Below are positions 1 through 5,484 of a stretch of DNA of 11,253 nt, in pieces. The DNA lies in assembly GCA_913061335.1 (NCBI GenBank), contig CAJXTP010000080.1, positions 1-11,253 of the forward strand, in the 5' to 3' direction. This stretch comes from an uncultured Loktanella sp. (lineage in GTDB: Bacteria; Pseudomonadota; Alphaproteobacteria; Rhodobacterales; Rhodobacteraceae). The notes under the pieces are model-generated. The model was not told the origin of the DNA, searched no databases, and worked only from the letters and a program-made list of their open reading frames with translations. Position 1 is the first letter of the stretch, and the number at the start of each line of letters is the position of its first letter. The translations under genes were made by a program, and so were the position numbers.

Positions 1-1204
1 CTATGGGGTGCAGGTCAATTCGCTTGGGCTGACCGAACAGCAACCCGAAAACAACGTCTACCGCATCCTGATCGAAATGCTGGCGGTGACCCTGTCAAAG
101 AACGCCCGCGCCCGCGCCGTGCAGCTGCCCGCGTGGAACGAAGCGCTTGGCCTGCCGCGCCCGTGGGACCAGCAATGGTCGATGCGGATGCAGCAGATCA
201 TGGCCTACGAGACCGACCTGCTGGAGTTTGACGACCTGTTCGACGGCAACCCTGCCATCGACCGCAAAGTGAACGCCCTAAAAGAAGGCGCGCGCGCGGA
301 ACTCGCCCAAATCGACGGCATGGGCGGCGCAGTCAAAGCCATCGCCTATATGAAGGGGCGGTTGGTCGAATCCAACGGAGCCCGCATCGCAGCCATCGAG
401 GACGGCACAACAACCGTTGTCGGTGTCAACAAATGGCAGGCGGGCGAACCATCGCCATTAACAGCAGGCGACGACGCGATCATGGTCGCCGATCCAAAAG
501 CCGAAGCAGACCAGTTGGGCCGTCTCAGCGCATGGAAAAAATCCCGCGACAACGCAGCCGTAACCAATGCACTGGCAGCACTGCGCGCGGCGGCAAAAGA
601 CGGCACAAACATCATGATCCCGTCCATCGCTTGCGCACGTGCAGGGGCCACAACAGGCGAATGGTCGGACGTGATCCGCGCCGCATTTGGCGAATACCGC
701 GCACCAACAGGCGTAAGCAAAAACCCGTCCAACCGAACCGAAGGACTTGATGAGCTACGCGAACAAGTCGATTTGGTCAGCCACGCGCTTGGCCGCCGTC
801 TGAAATTCCTTGTCGGCAAACCGGGCCTCGACGGACATTCCAACGGCGCCGAACAAATCGCGGCGCGCGCCCGCGACTGCGGCATGGATATCGCCTACGA
901 AGGGATCAGGCTCACGCCCGAAGAAATCGTCAATGCAGCAGCCAACGACGACGCGCATGTCATCGGTCTTTCGATCCTGTCTGGGTCGCATATCCCGTTG
1001 ATCAAGGACGTGATCGCGCGGCTCAAAGATGCAAATCTCAGCCATATCCCCGTTATCGCGGGCGGGATCATCCCTGAAGATGACGCACAGATGCTGCGCG
1101 ACATTGGCGTCGCGGCGGTCTACACGCCCAAAGATTTTGAATTGAATAAAATCATGGGCGACATCATCACACTGGTGGACCCGCGCGAAATTGCCGCCGA
1201 ATAA
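1..1204 (+). CDS. ecm: Ethylmalonyl-CoA mutase, C-terminal part (5' end outside window)
   Basis: Adenosylcobalamin-dependent mutase that rearranges (2R)-ethylmalonyl-CoA to (2S)-methylsuccinyl-CoA in the ethylmalonyl-CoA pathway. The reading frame is open from base 2, so the gene starts upstream; the GTG at position 8 is an internal valine, not a start. About 400 C-terminal residues remain of a family usually near 650. The first part is the end of the methylmalonyl-CoA-mutase-type barrel. The C-terminal third is a B12-binding domain: DxHxxG (read as DGHSNG) with the cobalt-binding His codon at 836-838, then an SxL motif (SIL, near 971-979) and a Gly-Gly loop (AGGIIP, near 1058-1075). The B12 domain in the same chain, and the close likeness to Rhodobacterales MeaA/Ecm, argue for Ecm over methylmalonyl-CoA mutase. 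That choice rests on family memory, because the barrel substrate pocket is mostly outside the window. The TAA stop directly abuts the stop of the convergent gene. Confidence 0.9.
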   Translation, partial: YGVQVNSLGLTEQQPENNVYRILIEMLAVTLSKNARARAVQLPAWNEALGLPRPWDQQWSMRMQQIMAYETDLLEFDDLFDGNPAIDRKVNALKEGARAELAQIDGMGGAVKAIAYMKGRLVESNGARIAAIEDGTTTVVGVNKWQAGEPSPLTAGDDAIMVADPKAEADQLGRLSAWKKSRDNAAVTNALAALRAAAKDGTNIMIPSIACARAGATTGEWSDVIRAAFGEYRAPTGVSKNPSNRTEGLDELREQVDLVSHALGRRLKFLVGKPGLDGHSNGAEQIAARARDCGMDIAYEGIRLTPEEIVNAAANDDAHVIGLSILSGSHIPLIKDVIARLKDANLSHIPVIAGGIIPEDDAQMLRDIGVAAVYTPKDFELNKIMGDIITLVDPREIAAE

Positions 1205-1723
1205 CTACTCGTCCAGCCGGATCACCAGTTCATCGTAGGAATAGCTTTCTGCGATGATACCATCTGCGCCTTCAACAAATGCTGGATCAGCGGGCAAGCA
1301 CCCAATGCCACATATTTGGGACGCTATCATATCCACACTATCAATATACCATAGACGCCCGCCGGGTGTGGCGACGTAACCATCGATCCCTTCATCGGCG
1401 TCACCTTCCATATCTTCACCGCTCGGCACCTCGTTAAAGTAATCCAGAGAATGCCCGCCGTGGGTGTGATAGGATGCAGTAATCACCTCAATATAATGCG
1501 GATCATCGGCCAAACAGCTGCCTTCATCGCCACGGGTCGGCTTAGAAGCAATCAACTGCCCATCCGTATTGAATCCGACATACCCGCAATATTCGACATT
1601 CTGGGCGAACGAAACTGGCTGCAATTCTTCAAAAATCGACGATACTAAAGTCACTTCAGACGTCTGCTGCGCGTTCACAATCGCAGGGGCCAAAACCGCC
1701 ACAGCAATGAAAAGATGTTTCAT
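1205..1723 (-). CDS. Secreted DUF4329 protein, copy A
   Basis: 172 residues with an N-terminal signal peptide (hydrophobic residues 4-17, likely cleavage after VNA near residue 18), so predicted periplasmic or exported. The mature part matches the DUF4329 pattern: EYCGYVG (44-50), SYHTHG (84-89), DMEGDA (104-109), GYVATPGGR (115-123) and CGIGC (138-142). E44, H86, H88, S101 and D104 lie in the order of a JAMM/MPN metallopeptidase site (E, HxH, SxxD), although the HxH-to-Ser spacing is longer than in classical JAMM enzymes. Four cysteines (46, 70, 138, 142) could form disulfides after export. The ATG directly follows the stop of the upstream copy with no gap, so the two are probably co-transcribed and translationally coupled; a weak GGGA lies in the end of the upstream gene. 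The molecular function is unknown. The JAMM relation is my inference. Confidence 0.8.
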   Translation of the reverse strand: MKHLFIAVAVLAPAIVNAQQTSEVTLVSSIFEELQPVSFAQNVEYCGYVGFNTDGQLIASKPTRGDEGSCLADDPHYIEVITASYHTHGGHSLDYFNEVPSGEDMEGDADEGIDGYVATPGGRLWYIDSVDMIASQICGIGCLPADPAFVEGADGIIAESYSYDELVIRLDE

Positions 1724-2239
1724 CTAGTTTCCCAATTTCTCGCGTAATGCGTCATATTCATAGACGTCTGCGATATTACCATCTTTGCCTTTTTGAAACC
1801 CCGGAGCCGTGGGTAAACACCCAATACCACATACTTGATAGGCGGTTAGTAGCCGACTATCAATAAACCACATACGGCCACCTGGAGTGGACACATATCC
1901 GTTCATGTAAAATTCGGCGTCGCCTTCCATATCCACATCGCTTGGGATTTCATTAAAGTAGCCCGCGTCAAAATCGCCATGCGTATGATAGGATGCGGTC
2001 ACGGCTATATCGCGGGGAAATGGGGCACCACATGACGCCTGATCCCCTGCCACAGGCTTTGTAGCAATCAAGATGCCATCGGCGTTATACCCAATATACC
2101 CACAGTATTCGCGGCGCTTTTCAAACGACAGGGGCTGCAAACGGGTCAACACCTCTTTGGCCACGACCAGTTCGGCCACATCTTGGGCCATCGCAGGCAT
2201 GCCAAATACAAGGGCGGCTATCATAATAAATTGGCGCAT
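1724..2239 (-). CDS. Secreted DUF4329 protein, copy B
   Basis: 171 residues from the ATG at 2239, chosen because a strong GAGGAGG ribosome site lies just upstream and the protein then begins with a normal signal peptide (MRQFIMIAAL..., cleavage likely after AMA near residue 18). A longer ATG start at 2260 would put seven polar residues before the signal peptide and is less likely. It is a paralogue of the gene after it: over the mature part I count roughly 55% identical residues by eye. It shares E44, HxH (H85, H87), SxxD (S100, D103), the TPGGR loop and CGIGC (137-141), and all four cysteines (46, 70, 137, 141). The divergence is spread along the chain, so this is an old tandem duplication. 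It is divergent from deoD across 63 bp. Substrate or partner cannot be told. Confidence 0.8.
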   Translation of the reverse strand: MRQFIMIAALVFGMPAMAQDVAELVVAKEVLTRLQPLSFEKRREYCGYIGYNADGILIATKPVAGDQASCGAPFPRDIAVTASYHTHGDFDAGYFNEIPSDVDMEGDAEFYMNGYVSTPGGRMWFIDSRLLTAYQVCGIGCLPTAPGFQKGKDGNIADVYEYDALREKLGN

Positions 2240-2302
2240 TTTCCCCTCCTCACTGGGCATGTTTCACCCTAGACTATCTGGATCAACAAAAGGATTCCAC
2301 AC
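2240..2302. promoter_or_regulatory. Divergent intergenic region, DUF4329 pair / deoD
   Basis: 63 bp separate the outward-facing starts of the DUF4329 pair and deoD, so both promoters, or at least their cores, must lie here or reach into the genes. For deoD, an AT-rich TAGACTATC stretch (about 2270-2278) could contain a -10 element, and an AAAAGGA ribosome site lies at 2288-2294. I see no convincing -35 element or operator palindrome. Confidence 0.35.
2243..2251 (-). promoter_or_regulatory. Strong ribosome binding site for DUF4329 copy B
   Basis: The minus strand reads GAGGAGGGG three bases before the ATG at 2239, giving a near-perfect Shine-Dalgarno core at a suitable spacing. It fixes the start at 2239 instead of the upstream ATG at 2260. 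Confidence 0.7.
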
Positions 2303-3010
2303 ATGACCATCCACATTGGCGCAAAATCCGGCGACATCGCGCCCACCGTTCTCATGCCCGGCGACCCTTACCGCGCCAAATGGGCAGCCGAGACATATCT
2401 TGATGATGCACGCTTGGTAAACGAGGTCCGCGGTATGCTCGGTTACACTGGCACATGGCACGGCAATCCGGTCACGATCCAAGGGTCCGGCATGGGCATG
2501 CCATCGCTGTCGATCTACGCCAATGAACTGATCACCGAATACAACGCACAAACCCTGATCCGGATCGGGTCGTGTGGCGGCATGCAAAACCACGTTGGCA
2601 TCCGCGATGTAATCTTGGCGATGACGGCCAGCAACATCTCAACCCCGTCGCGCGGCATTTTCAAAGAACTGAACTTTTCGCCCTGCGCCGATTACGGGCT
2701 GCTATCTGCAGCGCACGCGGCGGCCACTGCAAAAGGCGCCACCACCCATGTCGGCGGCATTTATTCCGCAGATGTGTTCTATGACGAGCGGCCCGACCTG
2801 AACGAACTGATGGTCCGGCACGGGATCTTGGGCGTCGAGATGGAAGCAGCCGAGCTTTACAACCTCGCGCACCGTCACAAACGACGTGCCTTGGCCGTCC
2901 TGACAGTGTCCGACCATCTGATCACGCACGAAGCGCTTCCTGCGCAAGACCGCGAAAGCAGCTTTGGCGAGATGGTCGAAATAGCTCTCGCCGCCGCGTT
3001 CCCGACCTAA
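2303..3010 (+). CDS. deoD: Purine-nucleoside phosphorylase, DeoD type
   Basis: Cytoplasmic enzyme that phosphorolyses purine (deoxy)nucleosides to the free base and (deoxy)ribose-1-phosphate for purine salvage. It has 235 residues, close to the Escherichia coli enzyme, and the key positions keep the E. coli numbering: G20 and R24 in the PGDPYRAK loop, R87 and S90 in RIGSCGG (phosphate site), E179-M180-E181 in GVEMEAAE (ribose site), D204 in TVSDHL (base protonation) and R217. The ATG is preceded by AAAAGGA at a proper distance. It is transcribed away from the DUF4329 pair and converges on the DUF1989 gene; its TAA stop (3008-3010) shares three bases with the neighbour's TAG stop on the other strand. 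No deoxyribose catabolic genes flank it, so it seems to stand alone. Confidence 0.95.
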   Translation: MTIHIGAKSGDIAPTVLMPGDPYRAKWAAETYLDDARLVNEVRGMLGYTGTWHGNPVTIQGSGMGMPSLSIYANELITEYNAQTLIRIGSCGGMQNHVGIRDVILAMTASNISTPSRGIFKELNFSPCADYGLLSAAHAAATAKGATTHVGGIYSADVFYDERPDLNELMVRHGILGVEMEAAELYNLAHRHKRRALAVLTVSDHLITHEALPAQDRESSFGEMVEIALAAAFPT

Positions 3011-3852
3011 CGACCATGGGTGCGGCTGTAGGCATTGACCTGCGGGCGCACCCAACCATCCAACGCACCAGCGGCAGGGGCGTAAACCTGCATCAACAGC
3101 GGATAACACGCCGCCGTATCGCTGGAATGCACCGTGCTGCAATCGCCACCAGGGCACGCGCTTAGCACTGCCAGCAAATCAATTTCAGCGAATAATTCCA
3201 GATGATCATCTGGTCGCACAGGACTGGCCTTCATAAAATATTGCCCCGTATCGCGGGTGAATCCGGTGCACATGAACAGGTTCATGACATCATGCACATG
3301 CGCCTCAGCCTCATACAGCGACAAACCGGTATGATCCGCCAAAGCCCGTGTCAGGTTGGAATGACAGCAATGATGATAGTCGTCGCCAGACAGCAAACGC
3401 CCCGTATACGGATCGCAGCGTGTGCCAATAACATCATGCACAGACCCACCGAATGCATCGATTCCGTACCAGTTCAGCGTATCAACCACAACTGTCGCCA
3501 TCGGGCGCAAATACGGAAAACACGACCACATGCGATCGCCCGTGGTGATGTGGGTGCCGTGCAGTGCGCGGGTTTTTCCCGAATAAAACCGCTCTGCCAA
3601 ATCAGCCGCCGCAAACAAGTTTAGGTCGCCAACTTGCGGACCATCCACGGACTGCATACGCAAGAAATGCCCTGCTGGGACTTCAATCGCGGCGGCTTCA
3701 CGCGGCGACACAAGCACCTCATTCACCAACTCCGCGCCAGCACGGGCCGCGTTGTAAAGGCGTAAATCTGGGCTTGGCAACGTCTCAGCCGGATAACAAA
3801 TCACGGGTTCAACAGCGCGGCGGGCATCGGCATCTTTGGGTTCATTCATCAT
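3007..3852 (-). CDS. DUF1989 (urea carboxylase-associated family) protein
   Basis: A 281-residue member of the DUF1989 family. From the ATG at 3852, conserved blocks are GDLN (75-78), RALHGTH (95-101), SVHDVIGTRCD (137-147), a striking HHCCHSN (160-166), HVHD (185-188), CTGFTRDTGQ (195-204) and CPGGDC (233-238). The His/Cys-rich blocks suggest a metal site. Family knowledge: some DUF1989 proteins, once called urea carboxylase-associated proteins, are subunits of carboxyguanidine deiminase (CgdA/CgdB); stand-alone members have no assigned reaction. No carboxylase or amidohydrolase partner lies nearby, so no substrate is assigned. Start choice: two adjacent ATGs (3852 and 3849) begin the conserved PKDADARRAVEP segment. 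An ATG at 3870 is possible. A TTG at 3924 is unlikely because it falls in the sdhB terminator. I see no strong ribosome site for any of them. Confidence 0.85.
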   Translation of the reverse strand: MMNEPKDADARRAVEPVICYPAETLPSPDLRLYNAARAGAELVNEVLVSPREAAAIEVPAGHFLRMQSVDGPQVGDLNLFAAADLAERFYSGKTRALHGTHITTGDRMWSCFPYLRPMATVVVDTLNWYGIDAFGGSVHDVIGTRCDPYTGRLLSGDDYHHCCHSNLTRALADHTGLSLYEAEAHVHDVMNLFMCTGFTRDTGQYFMKASPVRPDDHLELFAEIDLLAVLSACPGGDCSTVHSSDTAACYPLLMQVYAPAAGALDGWVRPQVNAYSRTHGR

Positions 3853-3922
3853 GGCATCAGCAAACCCCATCGCGGCAGAAAACAAAACCCTATTTTGAGT
3901 TTCAAATATCTGCGCCACAAAC

Positions 3923-3949
3923 AAAAACGCCGCCCCGATAGGGACGGCG
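3923..3949 (-). terminator. Rho-independent terminator of the sdh operon
   Basis: Reading the minus strand after the sdhB stop, a 9-bp stem CGCCGTCCC / GGGGCGGCG (all pairs, with one G-U wobble) with a four-base TATC loop is followed directly by TTTTTG. The wobble pairs only on the minus-strand transcript; on the plus strand it would be an A-C mismatch, so it is oriented for sdhB. It lies 22 bp after the sdhB stop and separates the operon from the DUF1989 gene, which must therefore have its own promoter or depend on read-through. Confidence 0.88.
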
Positions 3950-3971
3950 AAAATTCATGTTAGGCAGGATT

Positions 3972-4751
3972 TTAAATAATACGCTCAACCATCTTTTTCT
4001 TGATCGACGCAATCGCCTTGGCAGGGTTCAAGCCCTTAGGACACGTCTTGGCGCAGTTCATAATCGTGTGGCAACGGTACAGCTTGAACGGATCATCCAG
4101 CTCGTCCAACCGCTCGCCTGTTGCTTCATCGCGGCTATCCACGATCCAGCGGTAAGCGTGCAACAACGCAGCTGGGCCGAGGTACTTATCGCCATTCCAC
4201 CAATACGATGGGCACGATGTGGAACAACACGCACACATCACACATTCATACAAACCATCCAGCTTTTCACGGTCCTCGATGGACTGTTTCCACTCTTTGG
4301 CAGGGGTGTTCGACTTTGTCTCAAGCCACGGCATGACACTTGCGTGCTGGGCATAGAAATGGGTCAGATCAGGGATCAAATCGCGCACAACAGGCATATG
4401 CGGCAGCGGATAAATCTTCACATCGCCAGACACCTCGTCCATGCCGTAAATGCACGCCAACGTGTTGATGCCGTCGATGTTCATTGCACACGACCCACAG
4501 ATACCTTCACGGCACGAACGGCGGAATGTCAGCGTCGGATCAATCTCGTTCTTGATCTTGATCAGCGCGTCCAGAACCATCGGGCCGCAGCTGTCCATAT
4601 CCACGAAATACGTATCCAACGCAGGGTTCTTGTCGTCGTCAGGGGTCCAACGATAGACCTGCACTTTGCGCAGATTAGTGGCGCCAGCCGGTTTAGGCCA
4701 AGTCTTGCCCGTCACCATGCGGCTGTTCTTTGGAAGCGTCAGTTCTACCAT
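3972..4751 (-). CDS. sdhB: Succinate dehydrogenase iron-sulfur subunit
   Basis: Electron-transfer subunit of complex II, carrying electrons from the flavin in SdhA to quinone at SdhCD on the cytoplasmic face of the inner membrane. It has 259 residues, normal for the alphaproteobacterial family. The ferredoxin-like N-domain holds the 2Fe-2S ligands C80, C85, C88 and C100 (SCREGICGSC ... TLAC). The C-domain holds C170, C173, C176 and C180 in CVMCACCSTSCP, and C227, C233 and C237 in the CHTIMNCAKTCPKG block, which together ligate the 4Fe-4S and 3Fe-4S clusters. All expected cysteines are present. GGAG lies about 9 bases before the ATG. It is the last gene of the operon, 35 bp after a small putative lipoprotein gene that sits between it and sdhA, and is followed by a strong terminator. 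Confidence 0.97.
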   Translation of the reverse strand: MVELTLPKNSRMVTGKTWPKPAGATNLRKVQVYRWTPDDDKNPALDTYFVDMDSCGPMVLDALIKIKNEIDPTLTFRRSCREGICGSCAMNIDGINTLACIYGMDEVSGDVKIYPLPHMPVVRDLIPDLTHFYAQHASVMPWLETKSNTPAKEWKQSIEDREKLDGLYECVMCACCSTSCPSYWWNGDKYLGPAALLHAYRWIVDSRDEATGERLDELDDPFKLYRCHTIMNCAKTCPKGLNPAKAIASIKKKMVERII

Positions 4752-4766
4752 TCTCGTCTCTCCTTT

Positions 4767-4780
4767 GGGGGCGCACCCCC
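4767..4780 (-). other. GC hairpin between lipoprotein gene and sdhB
   Basis: The minus strand reads GGGGG-TGCG-CCCCC, a five-pair all-GC stem with a four-base loop, in the 35-bp gap before sdhB. It is followed by AAAGGAG, the sdhB ribosome site. There is no T-run, so it is not an intrinsic terminator. It could act as an RNA-processing or stabilising structure that tunes SdhB relative to upstream genes, but that is inference from position only. Confidence 0.4.
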
Positions 4781-4786
4781 TTTGGC

Positions 4787-5074
4787 TTATCGGGTTCTTA
4801 AAACAGGTGGGCGGATCGGCAATTCACCCGTCAATTGTAGGACACAGGCGTCATAAACCTGTGCAGGGTCGCGGCCTTGCAGAAAATCACTGCTGACCCC
4901 AATCTTTGCATTGGTAAATGCCCCGGTGTTACTGTTCACACCAAACGCAATCTCACCGGTTGGGCCTTGGGCGGCGCGGGCGCGGGTTTCGCACTGTTGG
5001 GCCGCCAATTCAGGGTTCACCGGACCGCACGACGCGACCCCAGCGAGCATCAATATCGGCACTAAAAATCGCAT
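4787..5074 (-). CDS. Small putative lipoprotein in sdh operon (distal)
   Basis: 95 residues. The start at 5074 is supported by a strong GGAGGGG site (5082-5088) and by the export signal it then has: a hydrophobic stretch ending in the lipobox VASC with C16. It is predicted to be lipid-anchored and facing the periplasm. The mature part has a second and third cysteine (C28, C77), a Gly/Asn-rich middle (GEIAFGVNSNTGAF, 40-53), a SSDFLQGRDPAQVYDAC block (61-77) and a Pro-rich IRPPVL end. I know similar unnamed proteins in Rhodobacterales but no function. The ATG overlaps the stop of the preceding gene (TGATG), which suggests translational coupling. The longer in-frame start at 5248 is rejected because it reads through the upstream lipoprotein gene in another frame. 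It lies between sdhA and sdhB, so it is co-expressed with complex II; a role in complex II is unproven. Confidence 0.78.
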   Translation of the reverse strand: MRFLVPILMLAGVASCGPVNPELAAQQCETRARAAQGPTGEIAFGVNSNTGAFTNAKIGVSSDFLQGRDPAQVYDACVLQLTGELPIRPPVLRTR

Positions 5075-5484
5075 CAGTTCGCCCCTCCAAAGCAGTAGGA
5101 TGTCCCACCATAAAGACCAGACCGGCCAGGCGGGCAACCGCCACCGGACGTGTAAGTCACGGGCACAACCGCTGGCGTAACAAATGCGGCGTCCGGCATC
5201 GGTACAACCTGCAGACCACCGTTCAGCGTCGCAGAACCGTCGGCACATGCATTAATCCGTGCCGCATCTTGCGCCGTGATCAGATCAAACGGGACCACCC
5301 GTGCAACTGGCACACCGCCATCGAATGTTACTTGGGTTTGCGTCTGTCCGGGCAATCCCAGCTGAGCCTTACATTCAAGCAACGCAAATTCCATCTGCTC
5401 TGCTTGCGTGTTTACGGCTGCCACCTGCGTAGAGCAGGCCGCAAGCGCACAGGCAGCAACAACTGATGAAATCCGGCCCAACAT
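5074..5484 (-). CDS. Putative lipoprotein in sdh operon (proximal)
   Basis: 136 residues, starting with a short positive end, a hydrophobic stretch and lipobox LAAC with C17, so predicted to be a periplasm-facing lipoprotein. Mature cysteines are C38, C80, C117 and C131, and the C-terminal 25 residues are Gly/Cys-rich (SGGGCPPGRSGLYGG, then YCFGG). The start ATG overlaps the sdhA stop and its own stop overlaps the next start, both as TGATG, so it is locked into translation from sdhA. No enzyme motif is visible. A segment ending at C80 (FDLITAQDAARINAC) resembles the segment ending at C77 of the next protein (SDFLQGRDPAQVYDAC), so the two could be distant relatives; this is a by-eye alignment with one gap. 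Only a weak AAAGAG ribosome-like site precedes it. Confidence 0.78.
   Translation of the reverse strand: MLGRISSVVAACALAACSTQVAAVNTQAEQMEFALLECKAQLGLPGQTQTQVTFDGGVPVARVVPFDLITAQDAARINACADGSATLNGGLQVVPMPDAAFVTPAVVPVTYTSGGGCPPGRSGLYGGTSYCFGGAN

Noticed and set aside
346..885. Minus-strand open frame of 179 codons inside ecm
   Set aside because: Shadow of the ecm reading frame. Arg/Ala/Ser-rich composition and no recognisable motif.
1205..2239. Toxin-immunity or polymorphic toxin pair
   Set aside because: Both proteins are similar full-length paralogues with ordinary signal peptides. There is no large delivery domain and no dissimilar immunity partner.
3853..3924. Longer TTG start for the DUF1989 gene
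   Set aside because: The TTG lies in the T-run of the sdhB terminator, has no ribosome site, and adds residues outside the family's conserved start.
3957..4856. Long plus-strand open frame (299 codons) opposite sdhB
   Set aside because: It is antisense to a clear sdhB with all iron-sulfur cysteines and also crosses the operon gap. Its product is low-complexity in Arg/His/Ile with no domain pattern and no ribosome site.
5075..5248. Longer start for the distal sdh lipoprotein gene
   Set aside because: The extra 58 residues are Trp/Cys/Arg-rich read-through of the upstream gene in another frame and would hide the lipoprotein signal, while GGAGGGG supports the ATG at 5074.
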